The notes: generated by a model not told the origin, from the sequence alone. A stretch of DNA of 64,000 nt from Arthrobacter sp. ISL-85 (GCF_018613675.1 NZ_JAGGPQ010000005.1:248001-312000); one strand, 5' to 3'. Positions 48,253-58,057 are shown, counted from the first letter of the stretch. Numbers and translations are program-made.

Positions 48253-48486
48253 CTAGCTCTCCTCCGGCGCCACTACCCGCACTGTTTGCCCGTTGACCGT
48301 CACAGTGTCCCCGTTGTGCAGCTGGCGGCCGCGGCGGTCATCGATCTCGCCGTTGACCTTGACCAGCCCGTTCTTGATGAGCTCCGCCGCCTCCACCCCG
48401 TCCTCAACAAGGTTGGCGAGTTTCAGCAGCTGGCCCAGCCGGATCATGCTGTCGCGGATGGGGACGTCGTCAATGGGGTTGCTCAT
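48253..48486 (-). CDS. S4 RNA-binding domain protein
   Basis: The 77-residue protein is a single S4 domain: RLGQLLKLANLVEDGVEA, ELIKNGLVKVNGE and RRGRQLHNGDTVTVNG. It matches the small RlbA/YbcJ-type RNA-binding proteins that are linked to ribosome or rRNA binding. The start is ATG 48486 with a CATTAT box six bases upstream (48493-48498) and no ribosome site, suggesting a leaderless transcript. Confidence 0.9.
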   Translation of the reverse strand: MSNPIDDVPIRDSMIRLGQLLKLANLVEDGVEAAELIKNGLVKVNGEIDDRRGRQLHNGDTVTVNGQTVRVVAPEES

Positions 48487-48492
48487 AGAGCA

Positions 48493-48498
48493 ATAATG
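48493..48498 (-). promoter_or_regulatory. Leaderless -10-like box of the S4 gene
   Basis: On the minus strand CATTAT ends six bases before ATG 48486. It lies in the 32-base gap shared with the divergent YdcZ-type gene. Confidence 0.4.
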
Positions 48499-48518
48499 CC
48501 TGAACTAAGGTGGATTCA

Positions 48519-49514
48519 ATGACCTCCCCTTCCCGCCTGCCGGCCCTTGCCGGCCTGCCCCTCGCCGTGGGTTCCGGCCTGGCCATCCCCGTCCAGGGCC
48601 GCATCAACGGGGCCCTGGGTGCCCGCCTCAATGACGGAATCGCCGCAGCGTCCGTGAGCTTCAGCACAGGCCTGCTGGTCATGATCGTCATCTCGCTGCT
48701 GCTCCCGCGGGGACGGGCAGGCCTGGCCAGCATCCTCCCAGCGGTCCGCAACCGCGCCTTTCCCCGCATCTACGTGGTGGCCGGCGCTATTGGTGCCCTG
48801 TTCGTGTTTGCCCAGTCCTTCACCGTGGGTATCCTCGGCGTGGCACTTTTCACCGTGGCGGCTGTCACCGGGCAAACCGTCAGCGGCCTGCTGGTGGACC
48901 GGCTGGGGATTGGCCCGGCCGGAAAGAAGTCCGTCACCGGCATCCGGATTGTCGGCTGCATCCTGACCATCGCCGCCGTCGCCTGGGCGGTATCGCCGAG
49001 GTTCAGCGGCGCAGGCTCCGGTTCCGACGGCGGACCCGCCACGCTCCTGTTGCCCATCCTGCTGCCCGTGGCGGCTGGCTTCCTCATGAGCTTCCAGCAG
49101 GCCATGAACGGCACCGCCACCCTTCACTACGGCACCCCCATTGCCGCCACCCTGGTCAACTTCGTGGCCGGCTGCATCGTGCTCTGGGCCGCGTTCGCCG
49201 TGAAGCTGGCGGTGGCCGGCCCCGCCAACCCGTTGCCGGGGGAGTGGTGGTACTACCTGGGCGGCCCCATGGGCTGCGTCTTCATTGGGCTGGGCGCCCT
49301 CCTGGTCCGAACCCTTGGCGTCCTGGTGACCGGGCTGGGCATGATCGCGGGCCAACTGCTCGGCTCGCTGGCCCTGGACCTTGCGCTGCCCGCCCCGGGT
49401 ACCGTCGTCGCCCCTGCCACCGTCCTGGGAACCCTGCTGACGCTCGGTGCCATCATCCTGGCCACCCTGCCCTGGCCCCGGGGCGCGCTGCGCAGGCAGC
49501 GGCCGGTACGCTAG
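48519..49514 (+). CDS. YdcZ/DUF606-type DMT membrane transporter
   Basis: The 331-residue protein has about ten hydrophobic segments in two DUF606 halves; the first contains LAIPVQGRINGALGARL and the second GFLMSFQQAMNGTATLHYG, the paired signatures of the family. It belongs to the drug/metabolite transporter superfamily; the substrate is unknown. ATG 48519 has AAGGTGG (48507-48513) five bases before it, better than GTG 48510. Confidence 0.88.
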   Translation: MTSPSRLPALAGLPLAVGSGLAIPVQGRINGALGARLNDGIAAASVSFSTGLLVMIVISLLLPRGRAGLASILPAVRNRAFPRIYVVAGAIGALFVFAQSFTVGILGVALFTVAAVTGQTVSGLLVDRLGIGPAGKKSVTGIRIVGCILTIAAVAWAVSPRFSGAGSGSDGGPATLLLPILLPVAAGFLMSFQQAMNGTATLHYGTPIAATLVNFVAGCIVLWAAFAVKLAVAGPANPLPGEWWYYLGGPMGCVFIGLGALLVRTLGVLVTGLGMIAGQLLGSLALDLALPAPGTVVAPATVLGTLLTLGAIILATLPWPRGALRRQRPVR

Positions 49515-49644
49515 GACACAAGCTTTTCCGCGTTCTTCCTTCATCCGCCCCGACCCGCTGCCCCTGTGCCCCAGGCACGGAGCAGCCGGGGCCTGACAAC
49601 CCGCGGACCGCACCCAGCGGCCCTGTAGAAATTGGAGTTACCCC

Positions 49645-51030
49645 ATGGCAGCAAAATCCGTCCTCGACCAGGTCATTTCCCTCTCCAAGCGGAGGGGCTT
49701 TGTGTTCCAGGCCGGTGAGATCTACGGCGGTTCCCGCTCTGCCTGGGATTACGGGCCCCTTGGCGCCGAGCTGAAGGAAAACATCAAGCGCCAGTGGTGG
49801 CAGTCCGTGGTCCGGGGCCGCGAGGACGTGGTGGGCCTGGACTCCTCCGTGATCCTTCCCCGCCAGGTGTGGGAAGCCTCCGGCCACGTGGAAGTCTTCT
49901 CCGATCCCCTGGTGGAGTGCCTCTCCTGCCACAAGCGCTACCGCGCTGACCACCTCGAGGAAGAATACGAGGAGAAGAAGGGCCGCCCGGCCGAGAACGG
50001 CCTGAAGGACATCGCCTGCGCCAACTGCGGCACCCGCGGCCAGTGGACCGAACCGCAGGAGTTCTCCGGCCTGCTCAAGACCTACCTGGGCCCGGTGGCC
50101 AGCGAGGAAGGCCTGCACTACCTCCGCCCCGAGACCGCACAGGGCATCTTCGTGAACTTCAACAACGTGCTCACCACCTCCCGGAAGAAGCCGCCGTTCG
50201 GCATCGGCCAGATCGGCAAGTCCTTCCGCAACGAAATCACGCCCGGAAACTTCATCTTCCGCACCCGCGAGTTCGAGCAGATGGAAATGGAGTTCTTCGT
50301 GGAGCCCGGTACCGACGAGGAATGGCACCAGTACTGGATGAAGGAGCGCATGGCCTGGTACACCGGCCTGGGCATCCGCGAGGAGAACCTGCGCTTCTTC
50401 GAACACCCCAAGGAGAAGCTCAGCCACTACTCCAAGGGCACCACTGACATCGAATACCGCTTCGGCTTCCAGGGCTCGGAATGGGGCGAACTGGAAGGCA
50501 TCGCCAACCGCACCGACTTTGACCTCTCCACCCACGCCAAGGCCTCCGGCACGGACCTGAGCTACTTCAACCAGGCCACCAACGAGCGCTACACCCCCTA
50601 CGTCATCGAGCCCGCGGCCGGCCTGACCCGTTCCTTCATGGCGTTCCTGGTGGACGCCTACACCGAGGACGAGGCCCCCAACGCCAAGGGCGGGGTGGAT
50701 GTGCGCACCGTGCTGAAGCTGGACCCGCGCCTTGCCCCGGTCAAGGCCGCCGTGCTGCCGCTGAGCCGCAACGAGGACCTGTCCCCGAAGGCCAAGGCCC
50801 TGGGCGCCCAGCTGCGGAAGAACTGGAACATCGACTTCGACGACGCAGGCGCAATCGGCCGCCGCTACCGCCGCCAGGACGAGATCGGCACCCCGTTCTG
50901 CATCACCGTTGACTTCGATACCCTCGAGGACCAGGCCGTCACCATCCGCGAGCGGGACACCATGAGCCAGGAACGCGTCTCCCTGGACAAGGTGGAAGGC
51001 TACCTGGCGGCACGGCTGATCGGCGCCTGA
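49645..51030 (+). CDS. glyS: Glycine-tRNA ligase (dimeric type)
   Basis: The 461-residue class II synthetase charges tRNA-Gly. It shows [17 protein letters not shown], the zinc site [18 protein letters not shown] with CANCG, motif 2 ([20 protein letters not shown]), motif 3 ([17 protein letters not shown]), and the C-terminal anticodon-binding domain. This is the alpha2 GlyQS type used by actinobacteria and eukaryotes, not the alpha2beta2 type. ATG 49645 has a GGAG site. A GNAT gene follows after two bases. The 130-base gap upstream shows nothing beyond a TAGAAAT promoter-like patch. Confidence 0.96.
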   Translation: MAAKSVLDQVISLSKRRGFVFQAGEIYGGSRSAWDYGPLGAELKENIKRQWWQSVVRGREDVVGLDSSVILPRQVWEASGHVEVFSDPLVECLSCHKRYRADHLEEEYEEKKGRPAENGLKDIACANCGTRGQWTEPQEFSGLLKTYLGPVASEEGLHYLRPETAQGIFVNFNNVLTTSRKKPPFGIGQIGKSFRNEITPGNFIFRTREFEQMEMEFFVEPGTDEEWHQYWMKERMAWYTGLGIREENLRFFEHPKEKLSHYSKGTTDIEYRFGFQGSEWGELEGIANRTDFDLSTHAKASGTDLSYFNQATNERYTPYVIEPAAGLTRSFMAFLVDAYTEDEAPNAKGGVDVRTVLKLDPRLAPVKAAVLPLSRNEDLSPKAKALGAQLRKNWNIDFDDAGAIGRRYRRQDEIGTPFCITVDFDTLEDQAVTIRERDTMSQERVSLDKVEGYLAARLIGA

Positions 51031-51032
51031 GC

Positions 51033-52076
51033 ATGGCCATCGAATACCGCGAATGGCACGACGGCGACGACCTCGCGCTCCTGGAAATCTGGGGCGACCC
51101 GGACACCGCGCAGGCCCGCCAGTTCCGCGGCGCCCTCGCCCCGTCTTCCAACGGGAGGAACGGCACCCCGTGGCGCCGCTGCGTCGTGGCCGAAGACGTC
51201 ATTGACGGCGTCGGCATTCCCGTTGCCGCCGGCGTGGTCTATGAAGCGTCCCTCCACCCTGAACGCCTCTGGACCTATATCGAGGTCGCGAAGGACCACC
51301 GCCGCACGGGCATCGGCGCAAGCCTCCTGACCATGCTGCGGCGCGAGGCCGCGCACGCGCCGTCGGGCATCACCAGGCTGCGTGCCAAGGTGGAGCCCGG
51401 CACCGCGGGTGCCGCGTTCGCCGAAGCGGCCGGGCTGGCGCCCATCCAGCGTTCCCGGCTGGTCATCGTGGAACCGGGAGCCCTCCGGCTGCCCGTCTTC
51501 CCGGACAAGGACCACGGCGGCCGCCCCATCGACGGCGAAAACGCCGGTGCCGACATTGTGATGGACCTGGCCACCGGGTCAGTGGAGCTGACCGACGTGG
51601 TGGGCCGGTACTACACCGCCATCCATGGCTGGGACTCCCCGGGAGTCCTGTCGGTGGGCCAGGTGCAGAAGCTGTTCCTGGACGAGCTCACCGGCGCCCA
51701 CGGGGCCATCGTGTTGCGGGCGCAGCCGGAATCCGCGTTTGGTGCCGGTGTGGCGCCGGGCAGGAAGGGCCGCATCCGGGCGTTTGCGGTCAGCTACGCC
51801 GCCCCTGCCGGGCCTGACGACGCACCCCACACGGAAGCTGCCGGGAGCACGGGGACGGACACGCCCACGGACGTTTTCGTGGGCCACGAGCCGGCATTGG
51901 CCGCTGACGATGCGGCCGAGGCGGTCCGGGACATGCTCGCCCTGATCGCCTACCAGCACCCGGTCATGCTGGAACTGGACGATTCCATGACCGCCCTGCG
52001 CGCCGCCGTCGAGCCTCTCCTTGCGGGGGGCAAAGCCCGGCTGGCGGGCGCCGAAACCCTGGTGGTCTCGGACTAA
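51033..52076 (+). CDS. GNAT-family acetyltransferase coupled to glyS
   Basis: The 347-residue protein has a GNAT-type N-terminal half (WTYIEVAKDHRRTGIGASLL with the acetyl-CoA loop RTGIG, then TAGAAFAEAAGL) and a C-terminal half of unknown fold with a low-complexity stretch (PDDAPHTEAAGSTGTD). The start is two bases after the glyS stop, so translation is coupled. The close link to a tRNA synthetase suggests an RNA or protein-synthesis-related substrate, but this is inference. It converges on the acyltransferase gene. Confidence 0.82.
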   Translation: MAIEYREWHDGDDLALLEIWGDPDTAQARQFRGALAPSSNGRNGTPWRRCVVAEDVIDGVGIPVAAGVVYEASLHPERLWTYIEVAKDHRRTGIGASLLTMLRREAAHAPSGITRLRAKVEPGTAGAAFAEAAGLAPIQRSRLVIVEPGALRLPVFPDKDHGGRPIDGENAGADIVMDLATGSVELTDVVGRYYTAIHGWDSPGVLSVGQVQKLFLDELTGAHGAIVLRAQPESAFGAGVAPGRKGRIRAFAVSYAAPAGPDDAPHTEAAGSTGTDTPTDVFVGHEPALAADDAAEAVRDMLALIAYQHPVMLELDDSMTALRAAVEPLLAGGKARLAGAETLVVSD

Positions 52077-52094
52077 GGCACCGCCGGCCACTGT

Positions 52095-52136
52095 CCCGTC
52101 CCTGTCCCATCCCTCCGCCACCCGGCTGGGGACGGG
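52095..52136. terminator. Hairpin between convergent GNAT and acyltransferase genes
   Basis: CCCGTCCC (52095-52102) pairs with GGGACGGG (52129-52136) over eight bases, with a large 26-base loop. Weak but well placed. Confidence 0.45.
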
Positions 52137-52147
52137 GGCGGACATGC

Positions 52148-52972
52148 CTATTTTCGGCGGGGAGCACGACGGCGGCCCGCGGCTGCGTCCGCGGCGTCCA
52201 GCAGCTGCCGCTCCGCATCCGTCGGTGCACTCCCGCCCAGGTGCGCGGGCACCCACCACGCTGCGGCCTCCGGCCGAAGCGGAAAGTCGGCCATGCAGCG
52301 GTCGATTCCTGCCTGCAGCGTGCCACGCAGCGCTTCGGTGGCCGCCTCGACTTCAACGTCCGCCGGAATTACCATCGGCGCGGCAACGTGGACGCGGATG
52401 GGCGCCCGCCAGCCGCGACCCAGGGCAAAGCCGTGCCCACGGGTGATAATCCGGTGGGCACCCCAAATTGATACCGGGATGACCGGAACGCCTGCCTCTG
52501 CCGCCATCCGGACCGCCCCGGTCCGGCAGTCGCGGACGGTGAAACTCCTGCTGACCCCAGCCTCGGGGAACACGGCCAGGTATTCGCCGTCCCGCAGCCT
52601 GGCCACCGCAGCCGCGTAAGCGTCCGAGCGGCCCGTGTATCCCACCACCACGTGGCCGCTGGCGCTGATGGCGGGGCCGGCAAGCCAGTGGTCGGCAGCG
52701 CCCTGGTGGACCAGGAACCGCAGCTGGGCGCGGACGTGGCGCCACAGGAGCAGTTCCACCACAGCAAAATCCACGTAGCCGAAGTGCGTCACGGCAAAAA
52801 CGGCTCCGTCCCCGCGGGCAGCCTGCCGGGACGGACCGCTGTGCGGTCGCCCTGCGGGCAGGTGCTCCAGGCCGGTGGCTCGAATGTCCAGCTGCAGGGC
52901 CCAGCGCAGGAGCTGCCCCGTGCGCACGATCAACCGGTAGAAGCGGTCGTTGGCCGGGGGACGCCAGGGCAT
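52148..52972 (-). CDS. PlsC-type 1-acylglycerol-3-phosphate acyltransferase
   Basis: The 274-residue protein has the acyltransferase motifs THFGYVDF (HX4D; His and Asp), LVHQGAADHWLAGP, FPEAGVSRSF (substrate-binding FPEG-like block, with Ala for the Gly) and VPVIPVSIWGAHRI. It would transfer an acyl group to a lysophospholipid. An N-terminal hydrophobic stretch (LLRWALQLDIR region) could anchor it at the membrane. It is 12 bases from the upstream hydrolase gene, so the two form an operon. Confidence 0.88.
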   Translation of the reverse strand: MPWRPPANDRFYRLIVRTGQLLRWALQLDIRATGLEHLPAGRPHSGPSRQAARGDGAVFAVTHFGYVDFAVVELLLWRHVRAQLRFLVHQGAADHWLAGPAISASGHVVVGYTGRSDAYAAAVARLRDGEYLAVFPEAGVSRSFTVRDCRTGAVRMAAEAGVPVIPVSIWGAHRIITRGHGFALGRGWRAPIRVHVAAPMVIPADVEVEAATEALRGTLQAGIDRCMADFPLRPEAAAWWVPAHLGGSAPTDAERQLLDAADAAAGRRRAPRRK

Positions 52973-52984
52973 GGGAGCGGATGC

Positions 52985-53767
52985 CTAAAGGGTGACGTGG
53001 ACGGAGGACTCGGGAAGCAGGTCCGTGAAGGCGCGGGATGGCTGTACGTCGGCGCCTGTGCTCTCGGCGAATGATTTGATGATGAACCCGGTTGCAAGGG
53101 TCTGCCATAGGCGTACCTTCCGGAGCATGAAATGCCCTACGCCCTTGAGGGACACGTACTGCATGGTGGCCGCATCCGCGGAAGCCCGTTGGGCGAAGGC
53201 GAGCGATTGCGAGGGACTGGTCATGTGGTCGGTGGTGCCGTGGATAATCAGTACCTTCCTGCCGGTGACCCTGTCGGCGGGGGTTTCCGGGCCCAGCCAG
53301 GGTGCCAGCGCCACCACGGCCTCCACCTGCGGGTGGTCTGCTGCGCACACTGCGGTCAGCCCGCCCATGGAGTGGCCCAGCAGGAAGACGGGAACCCCGG
53401 GGTGGCGTTCGGCGATCTGCTGCAGGGCCCACCGGGCGTCCTGCAGCGGGGACATGTCCGGGCCGTTCCAGCCGCGGACGCTGTTGCGCAGGGACCAAAC
53501 GGCCAGACCGTACTTCCGGCCGGCGCGGTGCAGGTGCCTGGCGAACGGGATCATCCTGGCCGGGCTCAGGTGCCGGGCCTCCACCGGGTCGCGGCTGTGG
53601 GCCTTGCCTCCGTGCAGGACCAGGACCACGCCCTTGGTGTTGCCGGATGCTTCGAGGACGCTCAGTGCCGGCTTGTGGACGGCAACAAGCGGGACCTGCC
53701 CGGCCTGCAGCGCGTCCTTGTCCGCTGTTCCACTGCTGCCGGTCCCATGCCCGCCACGGTTGTCCAT
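52985..53767 (-). CDS. Alpha/beta hydrolase (esterase/lipase-like)
   Basis: The 260-residue hydrolase has GVVLVLHGGKAHSRDP (HGG oxyanion region), LLGHSMGGLTAVCAAD (Ser elbow), IIHGTTDHMTSP (Asp) and KGVGHFMLR (His). ATG 53767 follows a GGGGAGGAACC ribosome site; the longer frame to 53830 lacks one. The N-terminal part (NRGGHGTGSSGTAD) is flexible. It is transcribed with the acyltransferase, so both may act on lipids. Confidence 0.88.
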   Translation of the reverse strand: MDNRGGHGTGSSGTADKDALQAGQVPLVAVHKPALSVLEASGNTKGVVLVLHGGKAHSRDPVEARHLSPARMIPFARHLHRAGRKYGLAVWSLRNSVRGWNGPDMSPLQDARWALQQIAERHPGVPVFLLGHSMGGLTAVCAADHPQVEAVVALAPWLGPETPADRVTGRKVLIIHGTTDHMTSPSQSLAFAQRASADAATMQYVSLKGVGHFMLRKVRLWQTLATGFIIKSFAESTGADVQPSRAFTDLLPESSVHVTL

Positions 53768-53849
53768 GCTGGTTCCTCCCCATCCCGATGGTCCATTTAT
53801 AAACCCTATGGCGCCGCACGTAGAGTTCAACCATGAGGTTGTACTGCTG

Positions 53850-55358
53850 ATGGGCGCCGGTCACTCCCACGCTTCCTTGGATCATTCGGAGCCGACGCCC
53901 CAGGCGATGGCTGCCCGCAGCAAGGCGAACCGCATCCTGGCCGCGGTACTCATTCCGCTGGCGCTGCTGACCCTCGCCGGAATGGCAGCGCTGTGGCCAT
54001 CCGGTAGCAAGGAAGGGGTCTCGCTCGCCAACCCATACTCCACCGCCCCTGGCGTCACCTTCGATACCGGCACCATCCAGAACGTGGTGACCGGGAACTG
54101 CATGCAGGGCACCAGCCAACAGGGAACTGGCCAGCAGGGCGCCGGCCAACAGGGCACCGATCAACAGGGAACCAGCCAGCAGGGCCCGCAGCAGCAGCCG
54201 GGCAAGGGCTCGGACTGCACCTTCGCCTTCACCGAGCCGGACAAAGGCGGCAGCCCGGTCAAGGTGGTCATCAACCCTGACGTTGCGGCATCCCACGGGG
54301 TCAAGCCCGGGGACCAGATCCGGTACCTGAACCTCTCAAACGCCCAGGGCGCCACAGGGTCACAAGGGTCGCCGGCCTACATTTTCGTGGACTTCGTCCG
54401 GACCCTGCCGATCATCCTGCTGGCCTTTCTTTACGCCGTGGTAGTCATCGCCGTCGCCCGGTGGCGTGGATTGCGCGCCCTGATCGGACTGGTGGGCGCG
54501 TACTTCGTGCTGGCAAACTTCCTGCTCCCGGGCCTGGTGGAAGGCAAACCGCCCCTGCTGCTGGCCCTGGTGGGGTCCACGGTGATCATGATCGGGGTGC
54601 TGTACTTCGCCCATGGATTCTCCGCGCGCACCTCCACAGCGCTCCTGGGCACTATCTTCGGGCTGGCCATCACCGCCGTGCTGGCGGCCTGGGCCACCGA
54701 CGCCGCCAACCTCGCCGGCGTGGGCAGCCACGACGCCGCCACCCTGGTGAATACGTCGTCGAACATCTCCATCTCCGGCGTGATCCTCTGCGGACTCATC
54801 ATTTCCGGCCTTGGCGTCCTCAACGACGTCACCATCACGCAGTCCTCGGCCGTGTGGGAGCTTTACGAGCTGGCGCCGGCCAGCAGCGCCCGGAAGCTGT
54901 TCACGTCCGCCATGCGGATCGGCCGCGACCACATCGCTTCCACCGTGTACACCATCGCCTTCGCCTACGCGGGCGCCGCACTGCCCACCCTGATCATCGT
55001 CATGCTCTACGACCGGCCCCTGATCGACACCCTCACCAGCGCCGAGCTCTCCGAGGAAGTCATCCGGACGCTCGTGGGTTCCATCGGACTGGTCCTGGCT
55101 ATCCCTGTCACCACCCTGATCGCCGTGCTCGTGGTCAAGGCGACCGGCATCAGGGCTGCAGACGGTGAGGCAGTGAGCGGGGCGCCACAGGACAGAAAGC
55201 ACGACGGCGGGCACAGCCACGCGGACGACGTGCCGGACACCGGGGCGCTCGCCGCAGCCGCCCTTGAGGAACGCAGCCGGCGCACGGCCGTCGTGCCCGC
55301 GGTCCAACCAACTGGGGAACCTGCTGCCCGCCGGGGCCGGCGGGCAGACCGCGGCTAA
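53850..55358 (+). CDS. YibE/F-family membrane protein
   Basis: The 502-residue protein has a His-rich N-terminus (GAGHSHASLDHSE), a first membrane segment, an extracytoplasmic region with a Gln-Gly repeat (QGTSQQGTGQQGAGQQGT, 54107-54195), and about seven further membrane segments with the YibE/F block VIMIGVLYFAHGFSARTST and the later VLNDVTITQSSAVWELYE. The C-terminal tail contains another His patch (HDGGHSHADD). It may bind metal through the His patches, but the function is unknown. An in-frame ATG at 53808, with a TATAAA patch before it (53798-53803), is an alternative start. Confidence 0.86.
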   Translation: MGAGHSHASLDHSEPTPQAMAARSKANRILAAVLIPLALLTLAGMAALWPSGSKEGVSLANPYSTAPGVTFDTGTIQNVVTGNCMQGTSQQGTGQQGAGQQGTDQQGTSQQGPQQQPGKGSDCTFAFTEPDKGGSPVKVVINPDVAASHGVKPGDQIRYLNLSNAQGATGSQGSPAYIFVDFVRTLPIILLAFLYAVVVIAVARWRGLRALIGLVGAYFVLANFLLPGLVEGKPPLLLALVGSTVIMIGVLYFAHGFSARTSTALLGTIFGLAITAVLAAWATDAANLAGVGSHDAATLVNTSSNISISGVILCGLIISGLGVLNDVTITQSSAVWELYELAPASSARKLFTSAMRIGRDHIASTVYTIAFAYAGAALPTLIIVMLYDRPLIDTLTSAELSEEVIRTLVGSIGLVLAIPVTTLIAVLVVKATGIRAADGEAVSGAPQDRKHDGGHSHADDVPDTGALAAAALEERSRRTAVVPAVQPTGEPAARRGRRADRG

Positions 55359-55503
55359 GCCTGGCCTCCTGGACGGCCGCACGCTGCCGCCCGGAAGGGC
55401 CGCCGTCAGGGTGGAGCAACCAGGTATGGATGGCCCCATCCGCCGGAAACCTGTGACAGGCCCCAATGGCACTGGCTGCAATCGCCGATTTGCCCGGCTT
55501 TGC

Positions 55504-55509
55504 AACAAT
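55504..55509 (+). promoter_or_regulatory. Leaderless -10-like box of the dus gene
   Basis: AACAAT ends six bases before GTG 55516. The rest of the 157-base gap upstream shows no other clear signal. Confidence 0.4.
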
Positions 55510-55515
55510 GGACAG

Positions 55516-56694
55516 GTGACTGTTACAGCAACTCCTCCCGCACCCAAGCTGGAACTCCCGCCCCTGAAGCTGGGACCCATTACGGTTGACACCCCCGTGA
55601 TCCTGGCCCCCATGGCCGGCATCACCAACTCCGCCTTCCGCAGGCTTTGCCGTGAATACGGCGGCGGCATGTACGTGGCGGAGATGGTCACCTCCCGCGC
55701 GCTGGTGGAGCGGACACCAGAATCGCTGCGCATCATTTCGCACGACGACGACGAGAAAGTCCGCTCCGTCCAGCTGTACGGCGTTGACCCGGGCACGGTC
55801 GGCGCGGCCGTGCGGATGCTCGTGGAGGAAGACCGGGCCGATCACATCGACCTCAACTTCGGCTGCCCGGTCCCCAAGGTGACCCGGCGCGGCGGCGGCT
55901 CCGCCCTGCCCTGGAAGATCGACCTGTTCACCTCGATCGTGCAAACCGCCGTCAAGGAAGCCTCCAAGGGCAACGTTCCGCTGACCATCAAGATGCGCAA
56001 GGGCATCGACGATGACCACCTCACGTACCTCGACGCAGGACGCATCGCCCGCGATGCCGGTGTTGCCGCCGTCGCCCTCCACGGCCGGACGGCCGCCCAG
56101 TTCTATTCGGGCAAGGCCGACTGGTCCGCCATCGCCCGGCTCCGCGAAGCGCTGCCGGACATTCCCGTGCTGGGCAACGGCGATATCTGGTCCGCCGAGG
56201 ACGCTGTCCGGATGGTGCGCGAAACCGGCGTGGACGGCGTGGTGGTGGGCCGCGGATGCCAGGGCAGGCCCTGGCTCTTCGGGGACCTGCAGGCCGCGTT
56301 TGAAGGCAGCGACGTCCGCCACCGCCCCAACCTGCGCCAGGTGGCCGAGGGCGTATACCGCCACGCGGAACTGATGGTGGAAACCTTCGGCGATGAAGGC
56401 AAGGCGCTGCGGGAGATCCGCAAGCACATCGCCTGGTACTTCAAGGGCTATGTGGTGGGTGGGGAACTGCGTACCAGGCTGGCCCTGGTCACCAGCCTGG
56501 AGGTGCTCCGGGACACGCTGGCCGAGCTGGACCTGGACTCGCCCTACCCCGGTGTGGATGCCGAGGGTCCCCGCGGCCGCGCCGGCTCGCCCAAGCGGCC
56601 TGCCCTGCCCAAGGACTGGCTGGACTCCCGGGCGCTCAATGAAGACCAGTCCCGGAACATCGCGGCCGCAGAACTGGACGTCTCCGGTGGCTGA
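55516..56694 (+). CDS. dus: tRNA-dihydrouridine synthase
   Basis: The 392-residue FMN enzyme reduces uridines in tRNA. It shows LAPMAGITNSAFRRLCREYG, the catalytic-Cys region HIDLNFGCPVPKVTRRGGGS, KMRKGIDDDHLTY, ALHGRTAAQFYSG and VLGNGDIWSAEDA, then the FMN-phosphate motif VVVGRGCQGRPWLF. GTG 55516 matches the leaderless spacing and lies next to the domain start. It overlaps the next gene by eight bases. It resembles the DusB type, but the subtype is not certain. Confidence 0.92.
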   Translation: MTVTATPPAPKLELPPLKLGPITVDTPVILAPMAGITNSAFRRLCREYGGGMYVAEMVTSRALVERTPESLRIISHDDDEKVRSVQLYGVDPGTVGAAVRMLVEEDRADHIDLNFGCPVPKVTRRGGGSALPWKIDLFTSIVQTAVKEASKGNVPLTIKMRKGIDDDHLTYLDAGRIARDAGVAAVALHGRTAAQFYSGKADWSAIARLREALPDIPVLGNGDIWSAEDAVRMVRETGVDGVVVGRGCQGRPWLFGDLQAAFEGSDVRHRPNLRQVAEGVYRHAELMVETFGDEGKALREIRKHIAWYFKGYVVGGELRTRLALVTSLEVLRDTLAELDLDSPYPGVDAEGPRGRAGSPKRPALPKDWLDSRALNEDQSRNIAAAELDVSGG

Positions 56695-58006
56695 AGCATC
56701 CGTGGCCGGACACTTACCCGCGGGCACCCCCACCGCCGCCTTGGCGCTGCCCGGCTACGACATGCACGATTCCGCCCGCTGGGTGGAGGAGCCGCCCAAG
56801 AGCACCTACCGCTCCGACTTCGAACGGGACAGGGCCCGGGTGCTGCACTCGTCGGCCCTGCGCCGGCTGGGTGCCAAAACCCAGGTGGTGGCACCGGACA
56901 CGGACGACTTCGTCCGCACCCGCCTCACGCACAGCCTGGAGGTGGCCCAGGTGGGCCGCGAACTGGGCAGGGCCCTGGGCTGCGATCCGGACGTGGTGGA
57001 CACGGCCTGCCTCAGCCACGACCTTGGCCATCCGCCCTTCGGCCACAACGGCGAGTCGGCGCTGAATGAGGTGGCACATGCCATCGGCGGTTTCGAAGGC
57101 AATGCCCAGACCCTCCGCCTGCTCACCCGGCTCGAACCCAAGGTGCTCACGGAGGACGGCCACCCCGCCGGGCTGAACCTCACCCGCGCAAGCCTGGACG
57201 CGGCGTCGAAATATCCCTGGTCAGCCTTGGAGGCACCGGTGATCCACGGCCAGCGGACCAGCAAGTTTGGCGCCTACGAGGACGATCTCCCAATCTTCAA
57301 CTGGATCCGCGAAGGCGCGCCGGAACGCCGGACCTGCCTTGAAGCCCAGGTCATGGATCTGGCGGACGATATCTCCTATTCCGTGCACGACGTGGAGGAC
57401 GCGATCGTTGCCGGCCACTTCCAGCTGCGCTGGATGGACAACCCGGACCACCGCGCACGCGTGGTGGGCTACGCCAAGCAGTGGTACCTGCCGCACAACG
57501 ACCCCGCCGCCATTGACGCGGCCCTGGCACGCCTGGAGGCCACGGACGTCTGGGTGCGCGAGGCCGATGGCAGCCGTAAATCCATGGCAGCGCTGAAGAA
57601 CATGACCAGCCAGTTGATCGGCCGGTTTTGCCAGAAGGCCCTGGAGACCACCCGCTCCGTCTACGGGCCGGAAAACCTGACCCGCTACAACGCCGAACTC
57701 ATGGTCCCGGACGAGACCGTCATGGAGATCGCGGTGATGAAGGGCCTGGCCACCACGTTCGTGATGACCACCGAGCACCGGCAACCCATCTACGAGCGGC
57801 AGCGGGAAGTGCTCCACGCCCTGGTGACCGCCCTCAGCGCCACCGGTGACCGCCACCTGGAGCCGATGTTCGCGGCGGACTGGCGGGCGGCGGACGACGA
57901 CGGCGCACGCCTTCGCGTGGTCATCGACCAGGTGGCGTCGCTCACGGATGGCTCCGCCTTGGCCATGTACGAGCGCCTGGTGGGGAGCCTGCCCTCGCTC
58001 TGGTAA
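56687..58006 (+). CDS. dgt: dGTP triphosphohydrolase
   Basis: The 439-residue HD-domain enzyme hydrolyses dGTP to deoxyguanosine and triphosphate. It has the RRLGAKTQV motif, THSLEVAQVG (His), LSHDLGHPPFGHNGE (HD metal site) and MDLADDISYSVHDVEDA (Asp). GTG 56687 overlaps dus by eight bases; GTG 56702 is an alternative. Length is usual for the actinobacterial type. It is probably co-transcribed with dus. Confidence 0.93.
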   Translation: MAEASVAGHLPAGTPTAALALPGYDMHDSARWVEEPPKSTYRSDFERDRARVLHSSALRRLGAKTQVVAPDTDDFVRTRLTHSLEVAQVGRELGRALGCDPDVVDTACLSHDLGHPPFGHNGESALNEVAHAIGGFEGNAQTLRLLTRLEPKVLTEDGHPAGLNLTRASLDAASKYPWSALEAPVIHGQRTSKFGAYEDDLPIFNWIREGAPERRTCLEAQVMDLADDISYSVHDVEDAIVAGHFQLRWMDNPDHRARVVGYAKQWYLPHNDPAAIDAALARLEATDVWVREADGSRKSMAALKNMTSQLIGRFCQKALETTRSVYGPENLTRYNAELMVPDETVMEIAVMKGLATTFVMTTEHRQPIYERQREVLHALVTALSATGDRHLEPMFAADWRAADDDGARLRVVIDQVASLTDGSALAMYERLVGSLPSLW

Positions 58007-58057
58007 CCGCCATTTGCTCCCGCCCGGTCAACAGCTTCCTTAAAGCATCTACACAGG

